This document shows positions 1 to 9,813 of a stretch of 64,000 nt of DNA, in pieces. This DNA is from JACSRF01 sp963695505. GTDB lineage: Bacteria > Chloroflexota > Anaerolineae > Promineifilales > Promineifilaceae. Under the pieces are notes generated by a model. That model saw nothing but the letters and a program-made list of their open reading frames with translations. It ran no database searches and was not told where the DNA came from. The DNA is taken from the NCBI GenBank assembly GCA_963695505.1, contig CAVOGX010000013.1, positions 129,553-193,552 on the forward strand. The letters run 5' to 3'. Within the stretch, counting starts at the first letter, position 1. Every line of letters starts with the position of its first letter. The translations under genes were made by a program, and so were the position numbers.

Positions 1-1335
1 GCGGCTGCCGCCGCGCAGCAGGTTGTCGTAATCGGCGTCCAGTTCGTCCAGATGTTCGGCCAGCTTGTAGCCAATCTGGTTGGTGGGCACGAGGATGGCC
101 AGGGTGTGATCGGCGTCTGCTTGCGCGCGTAGCTGAGCGGCCAGTTGGGCGATGGCGGGCAGTTCTTCATCTTCGCGGTGTTTGTAGACCTTGATGCGGA
201 TGTCGGCTTCGCTGTCGGGCGGGTTGGGCTGGGCGTCGCCGGGCGGGGTGGGCAGGATGTCCTGGCGGCGGAAGGTGTGGTCGCGTACTTCGGGCACGGG
301 ATGTTTGTCCATGACCCAATGCGAGCAGGGTGTTGGCCGCGCCCATGATGAGCGGGGCGCAGCGGCCGCTGTTGGGCAGGGGCAGGGATCGCACGTCAGG
401 GCGGTCGCTGAAGGCGTTAAAAAAGCGGGGATGGGCGGCGGTGAAGGTGCTGGTGATCGCCTGATTGGGGTCGCCGACGCGCACCCAGTTGCCCTTTGGG
501 CCCGGTCAGAGGGTTGCGAGAGCAGGACTTCTTGCAGCGGCACGCTGTCCTGGGCTTCGTCTTCCAGGACGTAAGGCCAGCGCTGGCGCAGTTGCTGCGG
601 CAAAGTCGGGCGCGCTGCTCCAGCAGATCGACCGCCTGCCAGATGAGGTCGTCAAAGTCCAGCGCGGCCTGGCGGGTGAGGATGGTTTGGTAACGGCCGT
701 AAATGCCCGCCATCATGTGCAAAGGAGGGGAGATTGGGAGGCTTGAGATTGGAGATTATCCCCTCTGCTTCCCTGCTCCCTTGCCCCCATGCTCCTCTGC
801 AAGATTTCCTCTGGCGAGGTAGCGCTCATTCTTGGCCGTGCGGATGAAGGCTGCGAGCGGTGCGGGCGGTGATGTCGCGCCAGCGGGCCTGCATTTGCGG
901 GCTGTCGTCGGGCAGGAATTGCATGCCAATGTCGGGATTGTCTTCAATCCAGCCGTCGACGGCCAGGGAAAGGACGTGGCTGCTCCGCACGTCATCCAGC
1001 ACATCGGGCTCAGCTCGTCGCCCAGGCCGCTGCTGGCCAGGCGCACGATTTCCAGGGCCAGGCTGTGCAGGGTGCGCACGTCAAAGCCGCGTCGGTGGGC
1101 AGGTCCATCTCTTCCAGCCGCTTGCGGATGCGGGCCTGAAGGTGTCGACGCTGGCGTTGAGGTAGGTGACGATGAGGATTTGCTGCCCGGCCTCGGGGTC
1201 GATACGGCCGTTGCCAATGAGCTGTGCGGCCAGGAGGGACAGGGTGAAGGTTTTGCCGCTGCCGGGTACGGCGCTGATGGCTAAACGGCCGTTTTCATAT
1301 TTGAGTATCTCTTCTTGAGCCGGACGAAGCTGCAT
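1..1335 (-). CDS. UvrD/PcrA-type superfamily 1 DNA helicase, 3' truncated by window edge, frame-broken
   Basis: An ATP-dependent 3'-5' DNA helicase of the UvrD/Rep family, probably acting in repair or replication restart. The start ATG at 1335 overlaps the upstream cytochrome stop as TAATG. The reading frame changes several times, but the helicase motifs appear in order: Walker A AVPGSGKTFT near residue 25, motif Ia-like VRTLHSLALEIVR near nt 1060-1100, ALDFDDLIW near nt 650, the DEAQDS Walker B in another frame near nt 560, and VGDPNQAI near nt 475. Sense continues to nt 1 (LAILVPTNQIGYKLAEHL). At least four frame breaks and a low-complexity tract near 724-800 interrupt it. Sequencing indels explain most breaks; the tract could mean real inactivation. 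The family call is secure, the functional state is not. Confidence 0.8.
724..800. repeat. Low-complexity intergenic-type tract inside the helicase gene
   Basis: On the minus strand this is a purine-rich run of GGGGGCAAGGGAGCAGG type followed by CCAATCTC-like units. It lies between helicase segments ending AKNERYLARGN and starting MAGIYGRYQTIL. It resembles the short tandem tracts found between genes elsewhere in the window (for example 30115-30160) and has no counterpart that I recognise in UvrD proteins. It may be an insertion. Confidence 0.45.
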
Positions 1336-3152
1336 TAATTCGTCTCCAGAAACAACAAAGGGCAAATATACCAACCCTCCAAACTGCACTTCCGCCATTA
1401 CTTCGGGGGCGCTCATGCTGGTTTGCTGCCATAAATCGTACAAAATCTGGCCGTTATTGGTGGCGGGGTCGTTGTTGTCGCGCAAGAATTCTATGTACTC
1501 CTTGGAAGCGGTCTGGTAAAGCAGGCGCACCGTGCCATAAACCACGCCTTCCGGCAGCGTGTAAAGAGCGGTGTCCCAATACTGCCCATCGGCGTAACGC
1601 GCCGGATCGGGCTGTCCTTCTGTCACCGGCGCTGCGCCCACTTCGGCAAAATCGGCGAAAGCGTAACCGCGGGGGGGAATGCGGTTATCGCTGATGACGG
1701 TGTTGTTCAGGGCAAAGTGGAAGGTGGGGCCGGGATCGATGCCATCCAGCCCTGCTGCCAGGTCGGCCAGTGACGCCCTGCTTGACCTCGTAAATGTGCA
1801 GGTCGGCTGTGGGCGTGAGAACGGCCGTTTGCGCATCATACGCCCCCGACACGTAAACCAGGTTGCCCACCGCGTCATACCCTTCCACCTGCAGCCACAT
1901 GCGCCGCCCCTCCGGGTAACCCGTGGGCAGCTTGTGGCCCGTCTCGTTCACCACCGTCACCGTCAGGGTGACCCCCTGCCGCGTAGCGGATACAGTCGCC
2001 GCATTTTGCAGCATGCTCCGCGCCCGCTGCACCCCTGCCTCCAGCGCCTCCACCCGTTCGGGGTTCAGGGCGAAGGTCTCGCTGAACACCGGATGCAGGG
2101 GGATGATTTGCGGCACCCAGGTGTTCGCGCCGGTCAGGTCGTGCAAGGCCATGTTGCTGCGCAGCTCCACCGGCTCGCCATCGCGCGGCACCCCGCTCAC
2201 CCCGGTGACGTCGCGCATATGGCAGTCCTGGCAGGTAGAGACAAACTGCTTGTTGCCGCCAAACTGCGGCGCAAAAACGCCTCCTGGCGTGTTGTACTCG
2301 CTGAGGAACCATTCGCTGTAAGTACGCTCAATGGGAAAGCCTGCGTTCAAATCACCCGGCTGGTCCAATGGATTCAACACAAACTGCTGGGAATTTTCAT
2401 CCCAGGTGAAAAGCGGGTTGCTAATATCGTGGCAGGTGCCGCAAAAGGCGCTGTCGCGGTGATAAGGCGAAGTCAGGGTGGCTTCGGCTCCGGTAGGCAC
2501 GTGGGGGTCAAAGCCCACCACGTCGGTAATCACCAGGGGGCCGCGGCGGTGGTCCAGGGGGTCGACAATCATAGTGCCGCTGCCCAGCAGCAGATTGGGG
2601 GCGGTAACGGTCAGGGGCATGGTGAGGGTGGCAAGAACTTCCAGATCGCGAGGTGGGTTTTCGGCGGTGTAGGTGGGGTCCACCATGCGGTGACACACCA
2701 AACATTGCACTCCTTCCAGGTCGTCCAATTCCAGGTCGGAGCCGTCGGGAGCGCTGCTGCGTCCGGCCAGCCAGCCGCGCGGCACGTGGCAGCGCAGGCA
2801 AAATTCGCCTGCATTGGCGGCGTCAGCGTTGGCTACGTCTAATGCGGCCCAAAACAGCGGGTCTCGGCCAGATTGAGCCATCATGCTGCCCATCCAGGCG
2901 AAGAGGGTTTCGGTTTGGGGATCCTGGCCGGTTTCGAAAGCGTAATCGTTGTGACAATAGTTGCAGTTAGGCGGCGCCTCGATGGGATCGATAAGCTGGT
3001 TAGGCTGGGTGCCGGGCATCAGAAAGTCGTTGGGGGTGGTCGCCAACCGCACTGTGGGCGCGGCCATCACCGGATTGAAAAGTGAACAGGCGAGACCCAG
3101 GATGACCATCGCGAGACCAAAAGAAATGAGGAGGAGAGGAACTCTTTTCATA
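1335..3152 (-). CDS. Secreted multiheme c-type cytochrome (5 CxxCH), frame-broken near the 3' end
   Basis: An exported electron-transfer protein with a signal peptide (MKRVPLLLISFGLAMVILGL) and five haem-binding motifs: CNYCH, CLRCH, CLVCH, CGTCH and CQDCH, all in the first two thirds. ATG 3152 is preferred to the upstream GTG because the signal peptide begins there. The frame shifts near 1780, after which sense continues (KEYIEFLRDNNDPATN) in a second frame. A further one-base shift near 1355 gives the tail VYLPLLFLETN and a TAA at 1335-1337 that overlaps the helicase ATG by one base. Without that shift the gene reads straight into the helicase, which is probably an artefact. The redox partner is unknown. 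The C-terminal YLP tail recurs in other secreted proteins here. Confidence 0.8.
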
Positions 3153-3326
3153 ATAAGCACTTTGCGATTGACGATTTACGCCTGTCGATTGACAATTGAT
3201 TGTTCAAGGCTGTCCGGGTTATGCCGTTCATTATAATCCGACCTGGGCAGTCTGACACAAATTAAACTTTGAGCTTTCGCGAGAGATAGAGCAAGCCCTT
3301 TTCCTCTCGCTGCTGTAGGTGGATGT

Positions 3327-5036
3327 ATGAAACGAATTGGTTTTGTCGGGTTGTTACTGCTGTGGGGATTATGGGTAAGTGCGGGGGCAACGGCCGTTGC
3401 CCAATCCACGCCCCCGACACCCACGCCAACCCCCGTGGACACCCGTTTTGGCGCGATAGAAGCATTTTGGGAGCCCGATGCCGCCGCCGACCTGGGCGTG
3501 GGCTGGGACCGCATTCTCTTTTTGTGGCACGAGATTCAACCCACGGGGCCGGAGGAATGGAACACCCTGCACGTCCTGGAAGAGTGGCTGGTGGACGCAG
3601 AGGTAAACGGCCGTACCGTGATGGGCTTACTGAAAAGCACGCCACCCTGGGCGGCCGAGAGCGAGCCTTACGCCGGGGTACCGCGCGGGCTGTACCTGCC
3701 CCTGGACGACCCCGACAACCTGTGGGCCAACTATGTGCGCCGCGTGGCTGAGTATTACGGGGCGCGAGGCGTGCACCATTGGATTGTGTGGAACGAACCG
3801 GACATTGCGCCCGGCGTATATGGCTACGAGTTTGGCGGCAGCATGGCCGACTACTACCGCCTGCTGCAGGTGGCCTATCTGGTGATGAAAGAAACGGACC
3901 CGCAGGCGGTCATCCATTTGGGCGGCATTACCTACTGGCATGACCCCACCTACCTGCGCCGATTTTTGCAGATGGTGGCCGCCGACCCTGAGGCGGCAGC
4001 AAACAATTACTACTTTGACGTGATTTCGCAGCACATCTACTTTCGGCCAGAGACGGTGCCAGAAATTGTGCGGGAAAGCACGGCCATCCAGCAGGAATTG
4101 GGCATCAACCCGCCCAAGCCGGTGTGGATCAATGAAACCAACGCGCGGCCCAGCCTGGATGCGGCCTGGCCGGTGCAGGTGCTGCGCTTTCACCTGGATG
4201 CGGAGATGCAGGCGTGGTACCTGGTGCAGGCCTTTTCGCTGGGTTTTGCCGCCGGAGCAGAGCGGATTGGGGTGTACAAGCTGATTGATATTCATTTGGA
4301 GCCAGGAGGCGAGTCGTGGGGGCTGCTGCGCCCTGACAAAAGCCAGCGCCCAGCCTATGGCGCCTACAAAACCATGGTGGCCCAGTTAGGCGGCTTTACG
4401 GGGCCGGTGACCATGCAGGACACGGCCGATTTCACGATTGTCGGCTTCCCCAAAGAGGAGGGGCTGGTGCGGGTATTGTGGGCGAAAAGGCTGGCTGCCG
4501 TCACCCTGGAGGTGCCTGCCCTGGCAGGCGGGGCGCAGGTAGTGGGGTATGCCGGGCACGCGAAAACCATTTTGCCGCAGAACGGCCGTTACACCCTCAC
4601 CCTGGAAGGGGCGCGCTGCTACGTGGAATGTGACATTGGCGGGCCGCCGGTTTACCTGGTGGAAGAAGTTGACGATGTGACCAGCCCGCCCGAAGCCACG
4701 CTGCTGACAGCGGCCACCATTACCCCGACGCCGCTGGTTCCAGCTTCCCCCACCCCCACAGACACGCCCTCACCGACGCCCACCGTGCCGCCCACAGCGA
4801 CGGCTACGCCCACCAACACGGCCACGCCGTCGCCCAGCCCAACCATGACGGCCGTACCGTCGAGCACGCCCTTGCCCACCAGTTCGGCAACGCCAGCTTC
4901 TGGGGTAGAAACGGCCGTTGTGCCTTCACCTGCTGCCCCTGCACAACAAACCTCAACCAATTATTCCGGCTGGCTTTTAGGCGCGGCGGGGGTGGTGGCG
5001 CTGCTGCTGGTAGGGATAGGCTGGCGGCGGCGGTGA
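3327..5036 (+). CDS. Secreted clan-A glycoside hydrolase-like protein with Thr/Pro stalk and C-terminal membrane anchor
   Basis: A 569-residue surface enzyme candidate. A signal peptide (residues 1-25) and a short TPTPTP linker precede a TIM-barrel-like domain. WNEP near residue 157 supplies a candidate acid/base Glu, and WINET near residue 270 a candidate nucleophile Glu, in the order and spacing expected for clan GH-A (GH39/GH5-like). Residues about 470-530 are a TPSPTPT-type stalk. The end is one transmembrane helix (WLLGAAGVVALLLVGIGW) followed by WRRR, suggesting anchoring with the catalytic domain outside. The substrate cannot be told from sequence. ATG 3327 starts at the signal peptide. 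The gene is monocistronic and convergent with the pilus operon, with a shared hairpin terminator between them. Confidence 0.8.
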   Translation: MKRIGFVGLLLLWGLWVSAGATAVAQSTPPTPTPTPVDTRFGAIEAFWEPDAAADLGVGWDRILFLWHEIQPTGPEEWNTLHVLEEWLVDAEVNGRTVMGLLKSTPPWAAESEPYAGVPRGLYLPLDDPDNLWANYVRRVAEYYGARGVHHWIVWNEPDIAPGVYGYEFGGSMADYYRLLQVAYLVMKETDPQAVIHLGGITYWHDPTYLRRFLQMVAADPEAAANNYYFDVISQHIYFRPETVPEIVRESTAIQQELGINPPKPVWINETNARPSLDAAWPVQVLRFHLDAEMQAWYLVQAFSLGFAAGAERIGVYKLIDIHLEPGGESWGLLRPDKSQRPAYGAYKTMVAQLGGFTGPVTMQDTADFTIVGFPKEEGLVRVLWAKRLAAVTLEVPALAGGAQVVGYAGHAKTILPQNGRYTLTLEGARCYVECDIGGPPVYLVEEVDDVTSPPEATLLTAATITPTPLVPASPTPTDTPSPTPTVPPTATATPTNTATPSPSPTMTAVPSSTPLPTSSATPASGVETAVVPSPAAPAQQTSTNYSGWLLGAAGVVALLLVGIGWRRR

Positions 5037-5044
5037 ATAAAAAG

Positions 5045-5078
5045 AAGGGGGCGGCATTTCTATCCATGCCGCCCCCTT
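5045..5078. terminator. Bidirectional intrinsic terminator between convergent genes
   Basis: A perfect 13-bp stem: AAGGGGGCGGCAT (5045-5057) pairs with ATGCCGCCCCCTT (5066-5078) across an 8-nt loop. It sits between the stop of the glycosidase-like gene and the stop of the pilin-fusion gene, with A-rich and T-containing flanks. It should end transcription from both sides. Confidence 0.85.
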
Positions 5079-5101
5079 ACAAACTTATCAGTTTTTAGCT
5101 C

Positions 5102-7729
5102 TTAATTAGCAGAAATCACAATGTTATCAACGTAGAAGTAGTCATCGTTATCATTGGAATTTACGCCGGAGAAGCGGATTCTAAAGCCGCTCACCAGATA
5201 GCTACTGTTCAGCGTCGCGCTAAATTGAGAATACGTGCTGCTAACGTTATTATCCTCAACGCGGAACAATAAATTCCAACTGCTGCCACCATTTGAACTG
5301 ATCTCTACATTCCATTCTTCATTCCCGGCTAGAGGCGTAGTCCCCTTCCAATAGAAGGAAATCGTGGCCCCTGACCCAGCAAAACTAGACAAATTTGCAG
5401 ACCGCTCTATCCAGCCATTATCGCGCAGCCGCATATGGTAGCTGCCTCCGTAAGGGGTACCACCTCCGGTAACGATTGCATCATTGCTGTTGCTCCAATC
5501 ACCGCCCCAATTATTGCCACCGTTCCAGCCGCCACTTTCGAAGTTGTCTGTAACGGTTTGGGGCACAATCACTGGATTGGGACACCCGGCAGGCGCATTA
5601 CTTTCAGCCGGACCAACAGCTGTGCTGCCATTGGACAAACCGGAAGAAACATTGGTTCTTACAAGGTAGATGCGGTCAAAAATCATGCCATCTTCACGCA
5701 TCCATACGTTCAAAGTTCGCAAACCGGTAGCTGAAACATTGATAGGAACGTCCCACCTGTTCCACTCATAATTGGTGCCAAATTCTGTCAAGCCCATAGC
5801 GCCTGTGGTGTGGGGTGATCCGAAGCCAACGTGTAGAGAATCATCACTGCCGCTGGGACCATAGCCGCGCACCCAAATGTAATAGTCACCGGTTGTTTGG
5901 AAATTGATGTGATAGTCCAATCGTGGCCCATTACTACCGTCCCCTACATTTACACCGGAATTAGGCGAAGCTTGCATGGCGTAACTACCAACATAACCGC
6001 TTGGACTCGTAACTGGAAGCCAGGAAGAACCGCTTGCACTGCCTGTACCAGGATTGTTTACCGCAAAGTAATGTTCCGCTTCAATGACGATAATGCCGCC
6101 TGTTTCCTGATATTCACAGGCAACCAGGTTGTTCACGACAAAGTTTGCGGTCACTGATTTATTACTGTTGACAAGCACTGTCGCTGTATTGCCACTGGTG
6201 GATGTGGTGTCACCAGTCCAACTGCTGAACATATAGCCACTGTTGGGATTCGCAGTGAGTGTCACATTGCTGCCGTAAGTCCAGCCGCTGGTGTTGTTCG
6301 TCACGCAGTTGGGCGCTGGATTCGGGGTAATCATACCGCCGGCCGTGGGGTTGGGTAAGGCTGTCAGGGTGTGGCAGTTAGCCTGGAAATTCGCGGTGAC
6401 GCTGGTGTTGTTGAGGATAGTGATAGTGGTCACCGGGTTCGTACCTGATGCCCCCCCCGTCCAGTTTGTGAAGGAATAACCTGTGGCCGGGGCAGCAGTG
6501 AGCGTCACGTTTTCCCCATAAACGTACCGCCCGGCGGCGCAGCCCGGGGAGGATGTCGGGCTGTACGTGACGGTACCCCCGGCTGTGGGGCTGGCCGCGG
6601 AGGAAAGCGTATAGCATGTGCTTTGGAAATTGGCGGTGACGGATTTGTTACCGTCAAAGGTGATGGTCACGGGATTAGTGGTGCCGCTGGCGTCGCCGCT
6701 CCAACCGGTGAATACGGCTCCTGTCGCGGGAACGGCCGTTAACGTCGCCGTTTCTCCCCATCCGTAGGTTGACTGATTAGGCGAGATGGTAATAGAGCCG
6801 TTTCCGGCCACGCTGGTCGTCAGCGTGTACAGCAGCTCCGTGTAATTGGCCGTCACGCTGCGGTCGCCATTCATAGTCAGAGACGCGGGGTTGCTGCTGC
6901 CCGTTAGTGCGCCGCCCCAACTATCAAATACGTAACCAGCAGCGGGGTTGGCCTGGAGTGAAACCACTGTTCCATGTGAGTATTGTGTCCCATTGCAGTT
7001 GGGACCGGGACTCACAGCGACATTCCCCCACGCGTCATTGGGGCTGTCGGTGACGGTCAAATCATAGCAGCCCACCTGGAAATACGCTTCTACAGTTTTA
7101 TCGCTGTCCATCACCAGGATGTAGGGATTGGTGCTGCCGCCAATATCACCACCCCAGGTCATGAACAAAGAGCCGGTGTCGGGGATGGCGCTGAGCGAGA
7201 TAGTCTGTCCGGAGTTATAGCTGGGCTGGTCTGGGCTAACCGTCACAGAACCGGCCCCAAAGAGCGTCACATTCAAAATGTAGGTCTCTTCCACAAAATT
7301 GGCCGACACCGTTTTGTCTGTGTCCAGATAAATAAACCCCGGATTGTCGGTGCCGGACAGGTCATCCCCCCATCCGGTAAACACCCAACCCGGGTCAGGA
7401 ACGGCCGTAAGCGTCACCGTATTCCCCGGAAGGGGTGGGTCTGGGCTTTGCGTCACCGACCCATTGCCAATGATGGTAATGGTCAGCGTGGCTCCGGGGT
7501 CCGGCGTGGCCGTCGGCGTGGGGGGAATCCGTGTAAAACCCACCAGATTAGGCGGGGCTGTATTGGCCCGATCCACAAAGTCCGAAAACACCGCCCCAAT
7601 GGCCGGCTGCATTAAATTGATGATGACCACTACCGCCAAACCAACCAGAGCAATAATGAGAAGGTATTCCACGATACCCTGCCCCGCTTCTCGGGAAGTG
7701 GCACTTTGCTTGATTCTGTTCTTGTTCAT
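5102..7729 (-). CDS. Flp-type prepilin N-terminus fused to InlB-like B-repeats and C-terminal carbohydrate-binding-like domains
   Basis: An 875-residue surface protein. The N-terminus has a type IVb (Flp) prepilin signal, G|QGIVEY with Glu at +5 and Tyr at +6, then a hydrophobic helix to about residue 45. After a PTPTATP linker come six repeats of about 75 residues, each with a GWxGDxSGxxNP core and ending SVTANF-like; these match the divergent InlB B-repeat type. A domain beginning VIEAEHYFAVN (residues about 540-690) resembles carbohydrate-binding modules, and the last 150 residues look like a concanavalin/MAM-type beta-sandwich. Flp pilins are normally 50-80 residues, so this looks like an adhesin using pilin export. 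The SD GAGGG lies 7-8 nt before ATG 7729. It is the last gene of the operon that starts at 15296. Confidence 0.8.
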   Translation of the reverse strand: MNKNRIKQSATSREAGQGIVEYLLIIALVGLAVVVIINLMQPAIGAVFSDFVDRANTAPPNLVGFTRIPPTPTATPDPGATLTITIIGNGSVTQSPDPPLPGNTVTLTAVPDPGWVFTGWGDDLSGTDNPGFIYLDTDKTVSANFVEETYILNVTLFGAGSVTVSPDQPSYNSGQTISLSAIPDTGSLFMTWGGDIGGSTNPYILVMDSDKTVEAYFQVGCYDLTVTDSPNDAWGNVAVSPGPNCNGTQYSHGTVVSLQANPAAGYVFDSWGGALTGSSNPASLTMNGDRSVTANYTELLYTLTTSVAGNGSITISPNQSTYGWGETATLTAVPATGAVFTGWSGDASGTTNPVTITFDGNKSVTANFQSTCYTLSSAASPTAGGTVTYSPTSSPGCAAGRYVYGENVTLTAAPATGYSFTNWTGGASGTNPVTTITILNNTSVTANFQANCHTLTALPNPTAGGMITPNPAPNCVTNNTSGWTYGSNVTLTANPNSGYMFSSWTGDTTSTSGNTATVLVNSNKSVTANFVVNNLVACEYQETGGIIVIEAEHYFAVNNPGTGSASGSSWLPVTSPSGYVGSYAMQASPNSGVNVGDGSNGPRLDYHINFQTTGDYYIWVRGYGPSGSDDSLHVGFGSPHTTGAMGLTEFGTNYEWNRWDVPINVSATGLRTLNVWMREDGMIFDRIYLVRTNVSSGLSNGSTAVGPAESNAPAGCPNPVIVPQTVTDNFESGGWNGGNNWGGDWSNSNDAIVTGGGTPYGGSYHMRLRDNGWIERSANLSSFAGSGATISFYWKGTTPLAGNEEWNVEISSNGGSSWNLLFRVEDNNVSSTYSQFSATLNSSYLVSGFRIRFSGVNSNDNDDYFYVDNIVISAN

Positions 7730-7812
7730 GATGCTACCCTCGTTATCCAGAGGCGCGAATAAGGCCTGTGTGCGGGAGGGTGAACAATATCCACCCCCCG
7801 CAAAAAATAAAA

Positions 7813-9720
7813 TTAACGAATAAGATAAGGCTGCCCCGTCAGGCGCACCTGCCAGCCGTAGGTGTCGTGGGTGCCGCCGTCGTAGCTGGCCATCAGCCGC
7901 CCACCGTAGTAAGGCGTGCAGTTGTCCGGGTCAGGGTTTGAATAATCGCAGTCGTCCAAATTGCCGGGAACGGGTATCTGGTAGGCTGGGTTCACAAATG
8001 AGTTGTTGCAGTTACCAATGGCACAGCGCCCGCCTAAACCGATCATCATCCGGGTTGCCCCCATCAGAAAATGTGTAATGCCAATCATCAAAAGCAATTG
8101 AATCAAAGTAGAAAAATGGATTGGGCCTTGGGCGCCGGAGTCTGAGTCAAACAGGCTTACGAAAATCAACTGCCCTGCGTCATTCTGCCGGAACGTAGAT
8201 CAAGGGGATTTCCACGCGGTTATTAAAATTCGAGTTGAGCGGCAAACGGCCCATGCCATAAACCGTCACTCCCTTTGACGAATGGGAGCCGCGGCTGTTC
8301 AGAATATACAGATTGCGCAAGTTGGCGTCGCTGGGTACGTTGTTGACGTAAGTGTTGGGACCGGCCCACACCTCGAACCCATTTTCTGATGCGCCGTCGA
8401 TGGCCGTGACGTCCAGGTAAATGAAGCGGTTACCCGTAGCCGGGTCCACCATAATGTCACCCAAATCTTGCGAAATGGAGATTTCAAACCCGGTACCCGG
8501 CCCGGCCGGCGTAGCCGCCAGGGCAGGTGGCAGAAAAATCACCGCCGTTGGGGCTGCCGCAGTCCGTAGGCACCGGCGCCGGCTGGCCGGTATTGAGCGG
8601 CGCCCCCGGTGACACCCACTGCATGTCTGTCAGATGATTCCCATTGTCCCGCACATTATCGCCTACCTGCCCGGTGTAGGTGGCCAGCGTAATGCGCGCC
8701 ACCGTGCCGTCTGCATTCTGCGCCCAGTAAAACAATTCATAGGTCGTCCGCGTGTTAAAGCTAGGCACGTATAGGGGTTGGATTTCCAGTCGGCGCACCG
8801 CAGCCGCTGTTATTGGCGCCGGGCTTGCGGTTTTCGTCAATGCGCACAAACCAAAACGGGTTAATAAAGTCAATCGGAATACCCAGGCTATCCTCACCGG
8901 TATCAATCAGGCACGGCTGGTATTGACGATCGGTACAGGATAGGCGTTCAAAAAGCGGCTCCCCCTGGTCAATAGCTAATTGGGTATGCTGCACAACGTG
9001 ATTTTGCGTAGCCTGGTTGATGGAATCGGGATCAAACAGCTCTACCCGCACAATGTCGTGCTGGTCATCATAATTTGGCGGTATAAGAATGCGATAATTA
9101 TAGCTGTATAACCCCGTCGCCCAGGGGCTGGCGCTGGGAGAGTAAGGGTCGCCCATACTCGTGCAGGAATTAAGCCCAAAAACAGCCTGATTAGAGGTGC
9201 TCAGAATACCATCCTCGATACGGCGGCTGGCGTAAATGTCGGCCATAGGAAAAATGCCGGCCACCGCGTCGCGGGTTAAGGTAACCGTTCTTTGGCCAAC
9301 CAGACGCAGGAAAAACAGGTCTACCGGCCAGGTGGCGGTCAGCTCATACTGGATTTCGCCCAGCGCATTGACGCCCAGGCTTCTACCCATGCCTAAAACG
9401 TCATTTGCGGGATTATAGTTCGCCGGTACGTCCACGGTAATATCAAAGCCGTTGGTGTTAAAAAATTGGGTCGCTTTCAGGTTGGCCGGTGTTGAATCAT
9501 CCGTATCTTGTACAAGTTCCGACACCGCCGCCAGGGCGGCCGAGTCCACGGCCGCTTGCAGTTGGGTCTGGCGGGCAAAAATAAACCCCACGTCCACAGC
9601 GATGCCCACGAAGGCTAGCAGCCCCACCAGGGCCAGGGCAATGATCACAATACTTTGCCCAGCTTGCCTCTCTTGCTTGTCAGGTTGTCGCCAACTTAAT
9701 TTTTTCATGATGTGTTTCAT
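7813..9720 (-). CDS. TadG-like pilus-associated protein, frame-broken
   Basis: The N-terminus (AGQSIVIIALALVGLLAFVG) is the TadG/vWA-less Flp-associated membrane segment, followed by TQLQAAVDSAALAAVSEL, the conserved post-helix region of TadG-like proteins. The rest is a large extracellular domain of unknown fold. The frame changes at least three times between about 8760 and 8050. One break is clear: removing one T from a five-T run near 8113 (minus sense) restores HFYFDSIAFDDWHYTF. The C-terminus ends GQPYLIR. ATG 9720 has GAGAGG seven bases upstream. It probably works with the TadE-like and pilin proteins of the same operon; assembly ATPases are not in the window. Confidence 0.75.
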
Positions 9721-9813
9721 AAGTCATCCTCTCACTGTCTCTGACTCGCAGAATTGGATTTTCCCGGAAGCTATTGTCAGCTTCCAGGAAAATCAAGCCC
9801 TTGGGGATGTTTA

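Noticed and set aside
1081..1878. A continuous open frame joining the cytochrome C-terminus to the helicase N-terminus, suggesting a fusion protein
   Set aside because: A one-base shift gives the cytochrome a normal YLP tail and a TAA overlapping a good helicase ATG (TAATG), the same junction type as at 13209. A fusion of these two proteins makes no biological sense.
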